DNA from: JADJOM01 sp963817435
Lineage (GTDB): Bacteria; Gemmatimonadota; Gemmatimonadetes; Gemmatimonadales; GWC2-71-9
Reading direction: 5' to 3'
Assembly (NCBI GenBank): GCA_963817435.1
Contig: CAWFNY010000002.1
Span: 496,001-560,000 of the forward strand
DNA: 64,000 nt
The notes under the pieces were generated by a model that was given only the letters and a program-made list of their open reading frames with translations, ran no database searches and had not been told where the DNA came from. The position numbers and the translations under genes were made by a program. Positions within the stretch are counted from its first letter, which is position 1. Each line of letters begins with the position of its first letter. This document shows, one piece after another, positions 7,540-15,342 of this stretch.

Positions 7540-7776
7540 TTACCGGCGCCGCGGACTCTCGTCCTCGTCGTCTTCGCCGTCACCGAACTCCACGTCGTCG
7601 ATATCGTCGTCGAGTTCCTCGTCGATATCGTCCTCTTCCTCGAGGTCCTCGTCGTCGAAGTCCTCGTCGTCCTCTTCATCATCGAACGAGAAACTATCCT
7701 CGTCCTCGTCGAAGTCGTCATCGTCACGGCGACGACGCGACTCGATGGCCTCGAGCGACGCTTCCCACGGCAGCAT
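7540..7776 (-). CDS. Highly acidic small protein, 78 aa
   Basis: The start is the ATG at 7776 with GGAG about 8 nt upstream. The first 13 residues are ordinary (MLPWEASLEAIES), then come RRRR and an almost unbroken run of Asp and Glu with occasional Phe, Ile and Leu, ending SPRRR. It would be disordered and strongly negative. It lies 42 bp downstream of typA on the same strand and ahead of a shared hairpin, so it is probably co-transcribed. I do not recognise a family. Low complexity means a spurious frame cannot be fully excluded, but the start site and operon position support it. Confidence 0.55.
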   Translation of the reverse strand: MLPWEASLEAIESRRRRDDDDFDEDEDSFSFDDEEDDEDFDDEDLEEEDDIDEELDDDIDDVEFGDGEDDEDESPRRR

Positions 7777-7818
7777 GACTGTCTCCGTCAGGGGTAGGAG
7801 GAGTACCGGCATCGGGAT

Positions 7819-9678
7819 CTACGATGCATCCGCCCGGGCAGCCGCCCGGGCGATCTTCTTGCGATCCGTCGCGGCCAGTGCCCGCTTCCGCAGCCGGATG
7901 GACTTCGGCGTCACCTCGATCAGCTCATCCTCCTCGATATACTCGAGGGCATACTCCAGGGTGATCTGCCTCGGCGTCTCGAGCTGGATGTTCTCATCCG
8001 AGGCCGTCGTCCGCATGTTGGTGAGCTTCTTTTCCTTCGCGACATTCACGTCCATGTCGCCGGGACGCGAATTCTCGCCGCAGATCATCCCCTCGTACAC
8101 TTCCATGCCCGGGGCGATGAACATCTGGGCCCGCTCCTGCAGGTTCCACAGCGCGAACCCGACCGCCTCACCCACCCGGTCAGCAACCAGCACGCCATTC
8201 TTCCGCCCGGCCAGCGGGCCGGCCCACGACCCATACTCCAGAAAGCGGTGGTGCAGGATGCCGGTGCCGCGGGTGTCGGTCAGGAACTCCGACCGGTAGC
8301 CGAAGAGACCACGCGCCGGGATCCGGAAGTTCATACGGACCATGCCCTGGCCCGGATTCTTCATCTCGATGAGCTCGGCACGCCGCGGCCCGAGCTTCTC
8401 GATGACGGTGCCGATGTAGTTCTCCGGCACATCCGCCATCAGCTCCTCGTACGGCTCCAGCCGCTCGCCGTCCGGGCCGACCTTGGTGATGACCCGCGGC
8501 CGGGAGACCTGGAACTCGAAGCCCTCGCGCCGCATGGTCTCCATCAGGATGCCGAGATGGAGCTCGCCACGGCCGGAGACCTGCCAGGTGTCGGGGCTGT
8601 CGGTGTCCTCCACCCGGAGCGCGACATTCCGCTCCAGCTCCCGGAACAGCCGGTCACGCACCTGACGGCTGGTGACGAACTTGCCCTCGCGCCCGGCAAA
8701 GGGGCTGTTGTTCACGATGAAGTCCACCGACATCGTGGGCTCTTCGACCGCGATCCCCTCGAGCCGCTCGGGGCAGTCCACCGCCGTGATGGTCCGCCCG
8801 ATCTCGATCCCCTCGATGCCCGCGATGACGACGATGTCGCCGGCGCCGACCTCCTCGGTATCGACCTTGTTGAGGCCGTCGAAGGTCATCAGCTTGGTGA
8901 TGCGGCCCCTGGTGATGACCTCATCGGTCACCATGCCCGGCTCGCCGATCGGCAGCAGCGCGACCTCCTGCCCCACCCGGACCCGGCCCCGCTCGATGCG
9001 CCCGATCCCCATCCGCCCGACGAAGGTCGAGAAGTCGAGGGTCGAGATCAGCATCTGGAACGGCTCGTCCGCCTCACCCGTCGGCGCCGGCACCCGGCTC
9101 AGGATGGTGTCGAACAGCGGCTTGAGGTCGGTCCCCGGCTGGTCCAGCTCGAAGGTCGCCGTGCCCGCGCGGCTCGAAGTATAGAGGAACGGCGCGTCGA
9201 GCTGCTCCGGGCTCGCCTCGAGGTCAATGAACAGCCCCAGCACTTCGTCGTGCACCCGGAGCGGCTCGGCATCCGCCCGGTCGATCTTGTTGATCGCCAC
9301 GATCGGCTGATGCCCCAGCGCCAGCGCCTTCCGGGTGACGAACCGGGTCTGCGGCATCGGGCCCTCGGCGGCATCCACGAGAATGAGCACGCCGTCCACC
9401 ATGCGCAGGATCCGCTCGACTTCACCGCCGAAATCGGCGTGGCCGGGGGTGTCCACGATGTTGATCTTGGTGTTGCCCCAGTGCACCGCCGTGTTCTTGG
9501 CGAGGATGGTGATGCCCCGCTCCCGCTCCAGCGGGTTCGAGTCCATGACCCGCTCTTCCACGTGCTGATTGGCCCGGAAGGCCCCCGCCTGCCGCAGCAT
9601 CTGGTCCACGAGGGTGGTCTTCCCGTGGTCGACGTGCGCGATAATCGCGATGTTGCGGATGTTCGTGTTCTGGGCCAT
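7819..9678 (-). CDS. typA: Translational GTPase TypA/BipA
   Basis: 619 aa, normal length. GTPase motifs are intact: AHVDHGKTT (G1), ERGITI (G2), DTPGH (G3) and NKIDR (G4), followed by EF-Tu-like domain 2, EF-G-like domains III and V, and the BipA C-terminal domain (GTGILHHRFLEYGSW, NLQERAQMFIAPGMEVYEGM). TypA is a ribosome-associated GTPase acting in 50S assembly and translation under stress or cold. A plausible promoter lies at 9756-9784, giving a leader of about 70 nt. The acidic small protein follows 42 bp downstream. Confidence 0.97.
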   Translation of the reverse strand: MAQNTNIRNIAIIAHVDHGKTTLVDQMLRQAGAFRANQHVEERVMDSNPLERERGITILAKNTAVHWGNTKINIVDTPGHADFGGEVERILRMVDGVLILVDAAEGPMPQTRFVTRKALALGHQPIVAINKIDRADAEPLRVHDEVLGLFIDLEASPEQLDAPFLYTSSRAGTATFELDQPGTDLKPLFDTILSRVPAPTGEADEPFQMLISTLDFSTFVGRMGIGRIERGRVRVGQEVALLPIGEPGMVTDEVITRGRITKLMTFDGLNKVDTEEVGAGDIVVIAGIEGIEIGRTITAVDCPERLEGIAVEEPTMSVDFIVNNSPFAGREGKFVTSRQVRDRLFRELERNVALRVEDTDSPDTWQVSGRGELHLGILMETMRREGFEFQVSRPRVITKVGPDGERLEPYEELMADVPENYIGTVIEKLGPRRAELIEMKNPGQGMVRMNFRIPARGLFGYRSEFLTDTRGTGILHHRFLEYGSWAGPLAGRKNGVLVADRVGEAVGFALWNLQERAQMFIAPGMEVYEGMICGENSRPGDMDVNVAKEKKLTNMRTTASDENIQLETPRQITLEYALEYIEEDELIEVTPKSIRLRKRALAATDRKKIARAAARADAS

Positions 9679-9755
9679 CAGGTCCTTCTACTCCTCAATT
9701 GGGGTGCATCCGCGAGCCGACGGACCGCCGGTCCACCCCGGGTCACCGGGCGGCA

Positions 9756-9784
9756 TATATAGACAGAGTGGAGTACCGGAGCAA
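9756..9784 (-). promoter_or_regulatory. Sigma70-like promoter of typA
   Basis: On the minus strand TTGCTC (9784-9779), a 17-bp spacer and TATATA (9761-9756). The AT-rich box stands out from the local GC background. Confidence 0.45.
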
Positions 9785-9804
9785 GGGCGGGAAAACCGGA
9801 GCCG

Positions 9805-10747
9805 TCAGTGGCTGTGCCCGGCGTGGTCGGGCTCGGCCACCAGATGGCCATCCCGGGCCTCTTCCACGCAGCCGGCCCGGGTTTCCAGCTGGATCGTGAC
9901 ATGCCCGATCCCGAGCCCGCCGAGCGCCTTTCGGATGGCCTCGAGGACCCCCGGATGGTCGGTCAGGTCGGGGACCAGGGCATGCCCGCTCATGGCCACC
10001 ATGCCGCTCGTGACGGTCCAGACATGCAGGTCATGCACCGCGAGGACGCCGGGAATGGCCCGCATCCGCCGTTCGACCTCGCCCAGCGCGATATGGGAAG
10101 GGACCGCGTCCAGCAGGATGTCGGTGCTCTCCCGGACCAGCCGCCAGGCCCCCACCAGAATCAGCAGCGACAGGACCACCGAGATGATCGGGTCGGCCAG
10201 GGTCCAGCCGGTGAAGAGTGACGATGGCCGCCGCGACCACCGCGCCGGCCGAGCCGAGGAGGTCGCCCAGGATATGGAGGTAGGCGCCGCGGGTGTTGTG
10301 GTGATGCTCGTGCTGCCCGTGGAGCAGCCAGAGGGAGATGCCGTTGACGACCAGGCCGGCGAGCGCGACCGCCAGGAAGAGCCCGCCCTTGATCGGCTCG
10401 GGGTGGCTGATCCGGGCGATCGCTTCGTACACCACCATCGCCGCGATGCCGAAGAGCAGCGCCCCGTTCACCAGCGCGGCGAGGATCTCCCAGCGGAGAT
10501 AGCCGTAGGTCTTGCTCTGGTCGGCGGGCCGGCGGGCGATCCAGGCGGTGAGCAGGGTCAGCCCGATCGCCCCGACATCGGTGAGCATGTGGCCGGCATC
10601 GGCCAGCAGCGCGAGCGATCCCGACAGCCAGCCTCCCACCACCTCCACCAGCATGAACAGCGCGGTGAGCCCGAAGATGATCCAGAGCCGGGTCACCGGC
10701 GGACCCGCCAGGCGGCGATCCACGTGGGCGCAGGGAGGGGTGGTCAT
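9805..10747 (-). CDS. Cation diffusion facilitator (CzcD/ZitB type) with one frame break
   Basis: An N-terminal frame from the ATG at 10747 (LWIIFGLTALFMLVEVVGGW, LLADAGHMLTDVGAI) and a C-terminal frame ending at 9805 (DPIISVVLSLLILVGAWRLV, LLDAVPSHI, VHDLHVWTVTSG) join near 10216, where one extra base separates VT from FTGWTLADP. Corrected length is about 313 aa. HxxxD metal sites in TM2 and TM5 (DAGHMLTD, HILGDLLGS), a His-rich HEHHHN loop between TM4 and TM5, and the C-terminal cytoplasmic domain are all present. CDF proteins export Zn2+, Co2+ or Cd2+ in exchange for protons at the inner membrane. The break is more likely a sequence error than decay, because both halves are fully conserved. 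Confidence 0.85.
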
Positions 10748-10813
10748 GCCGGTAATCTACCCACCCACGGGATGGTCGGGCGGGAGGGCGGAAAGGCGGG
10801 AGGGCGCCGGGAC

Positions 10814-10833
10814 GGCGGCCGGGGACGGCCGCC
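10814..10833 (-). terminator. Hairpin after hisD
   Basis: GGCGGCC-GGGGAC-GGCCGCC, a 7-bp GC stem 3 bp beyond the hisD stop codon on the minus strand. No U tract follows. Confidence 0.4.
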
Positions 10834-10836
10834 CTA

Positions 10837-12114
10837 CTACGGTTGGACCCGGACCCGCACCGCTTCGGCGTGGCCGTGCAGGCCTTCGGCCTCCGCCAGG
10901 GCGATGATCCGGCTGGCATCGTTGTAGAGCCGGTCCCTGGTGTAGCGGATGATGCTGGACCTGCGCACGAAGTCGTAGACGCCGAGGGGGGAGGCGTGCC
11001 GCGCCGTGCCGGCGGTCGGCAGCACATGGCTCGGCCCGGCGATGTAGTCGCCCACCGGTTCGGGGGTGTCGTCGCCGAGGAAGATGGCGCCGGCGTGACG
11101 CACCCCGGAGGCGTCGGTTTCGGGATCCCGGGTGAGGATCTCGAGATGCTCCGGCGCGCGCATGTTGGCCACCTTCACGGCATCCTGGACCGTGGGCACC
11201 CAGACGATGAGCCCGTTGCGGGTGAGCGACTCGCGGGCGACATCGCGCCGGGGGTTCTTGAGCAGGTGCTTTTCGATAGCGGCCGGCACCTGGTCGGCGA
11301 GTGCCAGGTCGGTCGTCACCAGCCAGGCGGTTGCATCCTCATCGTGTTCGGCCTGCGCGACCATGTCCGCGGCGACGTGCGCCGCAAGGGCGGTGGAGTC
11401 GGCGATGATCAGCAGCTCGGTCGGCCCGGCGATCATGTCGATCCCGACCGGACCGACCACCTGCCGCTTGGCCTCCGCCACCCACTTGTTGCCCGGCCCG
11501 ACGATCTTGTCGACCCTCGGGATGGTCTCGGTCCCGAACGCGAGCGCGCCGATCGCCTGGGCGCCGCCGATCTGGTAGATCCGGGTCACCCCCGAGAGCC
11601 AGCAGGCGGCGAGCACCGCGTCGGTCACCCCCGCCGGCGGGGTCACGGCGATGATCTCCTCGACGCCGGCGACGACCGCCGGCACCGCGTTCATGATCAC
11701 GCTCGAGGGGTAGGCCGCCTTGCCGCCCGGGACATAGAGCCCGACCCGGTCGAGCGGCGTCACCCGCATGCCGAGGATGCTGCCATCCTCCTCCAGCAGG
11801 GTGAAGCCGATGTCCCGCTGCCGCTTGTGGTACTCGCGGACGCGGTGGACCGCCATCTCCAGCGCCTCACGGAGCTCGAGATCAATCCGCTCCAGCGCCG
11901 CCTCCCACCGCGCCCGGGGCAGCTCCCAGTGCGCGGGCGGCAGATCCAGGCCATCGAACTCGAGCGTCCAGTGGCGGACGGCGGCGTCGCGGCGTGCCGC
12001 GACATCCTCGAGGATCTCGGTCACCCGGGTGCGAGTGGCCGCGTCGGTGACGGTCGGCTTCGGCAGGAAGGGATCGAGCCGGTCGAACGGGGGAACGGCG
12101 AGCTGGCGAATCAT
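10837..12114 (-). CDS. hisD: Histidinol dehydrogenase
   Basis: 425 aa from the ATG at 12114 (MIRQLAVPPFDRL). Typical HisD motifs: VGLYVPGGKAAYPSSVIM, GGAQAIGALAFGT, VDKIVGPGNKWVAEAKR, GIDMIAGPTELLIIAD, AQAEHDEDA (Zn and substrate ligands) and RAPEHLEIL. It oxidises L-histidinol to L-histidine in two NAD-dependent steps, the last reactions of histidine synthesis. It is on the opposite strand to hisZ-hisG, with a CNNM protein gene between them, so the his genes here are clustered but not one operon. The divergent neighbour starts 46 bp away. Confidence 0.96.
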   Translation of the reverse strand: MIRQLAVPPFDRLDPFLPKPTVTDAATRTRVTEILEDVAARRDAAVRHWTLEFDGLDLPPAHWELPRARWEAALERIDLELREALEMAVHRVREYHKRQRDIGFTLLEEDGSILGMRVTPLDRVGLYVPGGKAAYPSSVIMNAVPAVVAGVEEIIAVTPPAGVTDAVLAACWLSGVTRIYQIGGAQAIGALAFGTETIPRVDKIVGPGNKWVAEAKRQVVGPVGIDMIAGPTELLIIADSTALAAHVAADMVAQAEHDEDATAWLVTTDLALADQVPAAIEKHLLKNPRRDVARESLTRNGLIVWVPTVQDAVKVANMRAPEHLEILTRDPETDASGVRHAGAIFLGDDTPEPVGDYIAGPSHVLPTAGTARHASPLGVYDFVRRSSIIRYTRDRLYNDASRIIALAEAEGLHGHAEAVRVRVQP

Positions 12115-12146
12115 GCGTTGCCCTCGCGGGCGGTGGGGGGGACGGC

Positions 12147-12152
12147 TAGTGT
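12147..12152 (+). promoter_or_regulatory. -10-like TAGTGT, 8 nt before the CNNM gene start
   Basis: The box is too close to the ATG at 12161 to leave room for a ribosome site, suggesting a leaderless transcript; see the finding on such boxes. Confidence 0.3.
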
Positions 12153-12160
12153 TACGGCAT

Positions 12161-13492
12161 ATGGAGACATCGTCGGAGGTGCCCTTCCTGACCGGCCTTG
12201 CGGTTGTGGTCGTGCTGCTGGCGCTGAACGCCTTCTTCGTGGCGGCCGAGTTCGCGCTGGTGGGCTCGCGCCGCACCCGGCTCGAGGGCATGGCCCAGCA
12301 CGGGGACGCCCGCGCGAAGTTCGCCCTCCGGATCCTCGACGACCTGCCGCGCTACATCTCGGCCACGCAAGTCGGCATTACCCTCTGCAGCCTGGTGCTC
12401 GGCTGGATCGGCGAGCCCAGTCTGGCCGCCGCGATCCGAGCCGCCTTCAAGGGGCTCCCGGAGCAGATCGGCCCGGTCCACACCGATGTCATCGCCACGA
12501 TCGTGGCCCTCACCCTCATCACCTTCACCCTGCTCATCCTGGGCGAGATGCTGCCCAAGGCCATCGCCCTGCTGCACCCCGAGACACTCAGCGGCTGGGT
12601 GGCGGCGCCCCTCATGGCGTTCGCCTGGGTCATGGCGGTTCCGACCCTCGTGGTCAACCGTTCCGCGACCTGGCTCATGAAGGTGCTGGGGCTGAATCTC
12701 TCCGGGGAGCACGAGCGGCTGCACTCGCCGGATGAAATTCGCATGCTTGTCGAGCAAAGCCAAGAAGGCGGCTCGCTCGGCAAGGAAGACGCCCGGCTGC
12801 TGGAGGGGGTCTTCGAGTTCTCGGAGAAGAGCGCGCAGGAGGTGATGACCCCGCGCACCCAGATGGTCGCCCTCGAACGGGACCTCACGGTCGAGGCCGC
12901 CGCGGACGTGGTCGCCGACGCGCGCCGCTCCCGCTACCCCGTCTACGGCGAGTCGCTCGACGACATCGTGGGCGTGGTCCACGCCAAGGATGTCCTCACC
13001 GCCATCCGCCAGCACCCCGGCACCACGATCGGCGCGGTGATGCGGCCGCCGCTGTTCGTGCCAGGCACCCGCGAGGTGGAGGACGTCCTCGCCGACATGA
13101 AGCGGCTGAAGGTGCACCTCGCCGTGGTGCTCGACGAGTACGGCGGCACCGCCGGCCTGGTGACCATGGAGGACCTGCTCGAGGAGATCGTCGGCGACAT
13201 CTACGACGAGTACGACCGGCTGGACCGTCCCCGCCCCGCCCCCGAGGGCGCTCCGCTCCTCGATGGCAGCCTGCCGATCTCCGATTTCAACGCCGATCAC
13301 GAGTTGCAGCTCGACGACACCGACTACACCACCATCGGCGGCTTCCTGTTCGGCCAGCTCGGCCGGCTGCCGCGGACGGGGGACCGGATCACCGTCGGCC
13401 GGGACCTGTTCGAAATCGTGGAGATGGATGGCCGGCGGGTGCGGACGGTGCGCTATCTGGCCGGCGGAGGCGAGCCGCCCAAACCGGCCTGA
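12161..13492 (+). CDS. CNNM/CorC-type membrane protein with CBS pair
   Basis: 443 aa from METSSEVPFLTG. Residues about 10-200 form the DUF21/CNNM transmembrane domain (VVLLALNAFFVAAEFALVGS, ISATQVGITLCSLVLGWIGE, LGEMLPKAIAL). Residues about 215-340 are a CBS pair (EVMTPRTQMVALE, YPVYGESLDDIVGVVHAKD), followed by VLDEYGGTAGLVTMEDLLEE and a CorC/HlyC C-terminal domain. Such proteins are often annotated as hemolysins, but are better regarded as Mg2+/Co2+ transporters or efflux modulators in the inner membrane. No lysis function is implied. No ribosome site precedes the start. Confidence 0.9.
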   Translation: METSSEVPFLTGLAVVVVLLALNAFFVAAEFALVGSRRTRLEGMAQHGDARAKFALRILDDLPRYISATQVGITLCSLVLGWIGEPSLAAAIRAAFKGLPEQIGPVHTDVIATIVALTLITFTLLILGEMLPKAIALLHPETLSGWVAAPLMAFAWVMAVPTLVVNRSATWLMKVLGLNLSGEHERLHSPDEIRMLVEQSQEGGSLGKEDARLLEGVFEFSEKSAQEVMTPRTQMVALERDLTVEAAADVVADARRSRYPVYGESLDDIVGVVHAKDVLTAIRQHPGTTIGAVMRPPLFVPGTREVEDVLADMKRLKVHLAVVLDEYGGTAGLVTMEDLLEEIVGDIYDEYDRLDRPRPAPEGAPLLDGSLPISDFNADHELQLDDTDYTTIGGFLFGQLGRLPRTGDRITVGRDLFEIVEMDGRRVRTVRYLAGGGEPPKPA

Positions 13493-13585
13493 AGCCCCGA
13501 TCTGCTCAGCGGGCGGCGGCGATTCGAGCTCCCTGCACCGCTCGGGATGACAGCACCCCGCTGAGTGCCTTACTTTCCTGCCGCC

Positions 13586-14545
13586 ATGACTCGCCCTATC
13601 GCTCCGATTCCGCCTGGTGCCCTCGATCTCACGGGGCCGGCCGCGCTCTCGCGCCGGCGGCTGCAGCGCGCCGCCGCCGACGTGCTGGAGCGGGGCGGAT
13701 ACGAGGAGCTGCTGCCGCCGACCTTCGAGTATGAGGAGGTCTTCCTCCGCGCGGGCGGGGCGGGCGTGGCCGACCGGCTGATCCGCTTCACCGATCGCGA
13801 CGGACGGATGCTCGCGCTCCGCTACGACTTCACCGCCTGCATCGCGCGGGTGGCGGCGACCACCTTCCGCGGCGCGACCCGTCCGCTCAGGCTCAGCTAC
13901 AGCGGCAAGGTGTTCCGTCAGGAGCCGGAGCGCGGTGGCCGTCCGCGGGAGACGCTGCAGGCCGGGGCCGAGCTGCTCGGTCAGGGAGATCTGGCGGCGG
14001 ACGTGGAGATCGTCCGCCTGACGCTGGAACTCGCCCGCACGATGGGGCTCCGGGATTTCCAGCTCAATCTCGGTCACGTCGGGGCACTGGCGCCGGGGCT
14101 CGCGGCGCTCGACGACGCCGAGCGCGAGGCGGTGCGCCGGTGGATCGACCGCAAGGACAAGGGCAACCTGACCCGCGCCCTGGCCGGCGCGGCGCCGGAG
14201 GCGCAGGCGCTCAGCGGCCTGGCGTTCGTGATCGGCCGCCGAGTCGTGCTCGAGCAGGCCCTGCGTGAGGCGTCGCCCGGCACCCGCCCGGCGCTCGAGC
14301 ATCTGCTGGCGCTCGAGTCCGCGCTGCCACCGGTGGACCGGGCGCACGTGGTGTTCGATCTGGGTGAGGTCCGCGGGCTCGATTACTACACCGGGATTCA
14401 CTTCGAGCTGTTCACCGCCGGGGCGGGACAGGCGGCGGGGGCCGGCGGACGCTACGACGACCTGATGGGCCGCTTCGGCGCGCCGATGCCGGCGGTCGGC
14501 GTCTCGCTCGATCTCGACACCATCGCCGAGGCGCTGGCGGCATGA
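13586..14545 (+). CDS. hisZ: ATP phosphoribosyltransferase regulatory subunit
   Basis: 319 aa, starting at the ATG at 13586 with a TACTTT box 9 nt upstream. It is a class II aminoacyl-tRNA synthetase-like catalytic core related to HisS but lacking the C-terminal anticodon-binding domain. Motifs: LPPTFEYEEVF, RYDFTACIARV, SGKVFRQEP, LNLGHVG, RGLDYYTGIHFE and AGGRYDDLMGRFG. The stop overlaps the hisG start by 4 bp (ATGA), and HisG is the short form that needs HisZ for activity and histidine feedback. That context decides HisZ over histidyl-tRNA synthetase. Confidence 0.9.
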   Translation: MTRPIAPIPPGALDLTGPAALSRRRLQRAAADVLERGGYEELLPPTFEYEEVFLRAGGAGVADRLIRFTDRDGRMLALRYDFTACIARVAATTFRGATRPLRLSYSGKVFRQEPERGGRPRETLQAGAELLGQGDLAADVEIVRLTLELARTMGLRDFQLNLGHVGALAPGLAALDDAEREAVRRWIDRKDKGNLTRALAGAAPEAQALSGLAFVIGRRVVLEQALREASPGTRPALEHLLALESALPPVDRAHVVFDLGEVRGLDYYTGIHFELFTAGAGQAAGAGGRYDDLMGRFGAPMPAVGVSLDLDTIAEALAA

Positions 14546-15171
14546 TCCGGATCGCGCTCGCCAAGGGCCGGCTGTTCGAGCCTGCCGCCGCCTGTTTCGC
14601 GAAGGCCGGCGTCGTCATCGATCCGAACCCGGGTCGCCGGCTGCTCATCCCCTCGAACGATTCCGCGATCGAGTTTCTGATCGTGAAGCCATCGGACGTC
14701 GCGGTGTACGTCGAATCCGGCGCCGCCGACCTCGGGGTGACGGGCACCGACGTCCTGCGGGAATCCGACGCCGACGTGCTCGAGCCGCTCGAACTCGGCT
14801 TCGGTGCCTGCCGTCTGGTCGTGGCAAGCCCCGCCAGCGCCCCGTGGCCCGACCTTCCCGGCGGCAAGACCGCGCGGATCGCCACCAAGTACCCGCGGCT
14901 CGCGTGGGCCCACTTCGCGCAGGCGGGCCGCCCGGTCGAGATCATCACCGTCTACGGCTCGGTGGAAGTCGCGCCGCTGCTCGGCCTGTCGCACTGGATC
15001 GTGGACCTGGTGGACACGGGCAATACGCTGCGGGCCAACGGACTCACCGAGCGGGAGACGATCCTGCAGGTGGGAGCCGTGGTGGTGGCCAATCGGGCGA
15101 GCCAGAAGCTGAAACTGGAGGCGCACCTCTCCCTGATGCGGCGGCTCGAGGAGGCCCTCGCCGTGCGCTAG
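14542..15171 (+). CDS. hisG: ATP phosphoribosyltransferase, short form
   Basis: 209 aa, the size of short (HisGS) enzymes without the C-terminal regulatory domain. Motifs: IRIALAKGRLFEPA at the start, YVESGAADLGVTGTDVL, RIATKYPRLA, and the PRPP-binding LVDTGNTLRANGLTE. It catalyses the first step of histidine synthesis, joining ATP and PRPP to form phosphoribosyl-ATP. It is translationally coupled to hisZ. Confidence 0.96.
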   Translation: MIRIALAKGRLFEPAAACFAKAGVVIDPNPGRRLLIPSNDSAIEFLIVKPSDVAVYVESGAADLGVTGTDVLRESDADVLEPLELGFGACRLVVASPASAPWPDLPGGKTARIATKYPRLAWAHFAQAGRPVEIITVYGSVEVAPLLGLSHWIVDLVDTGNTLRANGLTERETILQVGAVVVANRASQKLKLEAHLSLMRRLEEALAVR

Positions 15172-15342
15172 CAGGCGCTGACGCTTCTCTCACCGAGTCT
15201 TCATCGCCGACTCATGCGGGCAGGATAGCCTTCTGCTTGCCGGACCGCCCGCCTGTCGTCCCTCCTCCGACTCCCGCCCGATCCCGCGCCGTCGGCGCAA
15301 CTCGCACCGCGGCCGCCGCTTCCTCGTCGGAGGGCTGTTCGC

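Noticed and set aside
8248..9762. 504-codon plus-strand frame opposite typA
   Set aside because: It is the antisense shadow of a fully conserved gene; composition is Arg/Asp/His/Pro/Leu noise with no domain.
12161..13492. Hemolysin/toxin
   Set aside because: DUF21-CBS-CorC architecture is a membrane ion-homeostasis protein; the hemolysin name is historical.
12152..14401. 749-codon minus-strand frame
   Set aside because: Runs antisense through both the CNNM gene and hisZ; an effect of high GC codon bias.
13586..14545. Histidyl-tRNA synthetase
   Set aside because: Only 319 aa, lacks the anticodon-binding domain, and is coupled to short-form hisG, so HisZ fits better.
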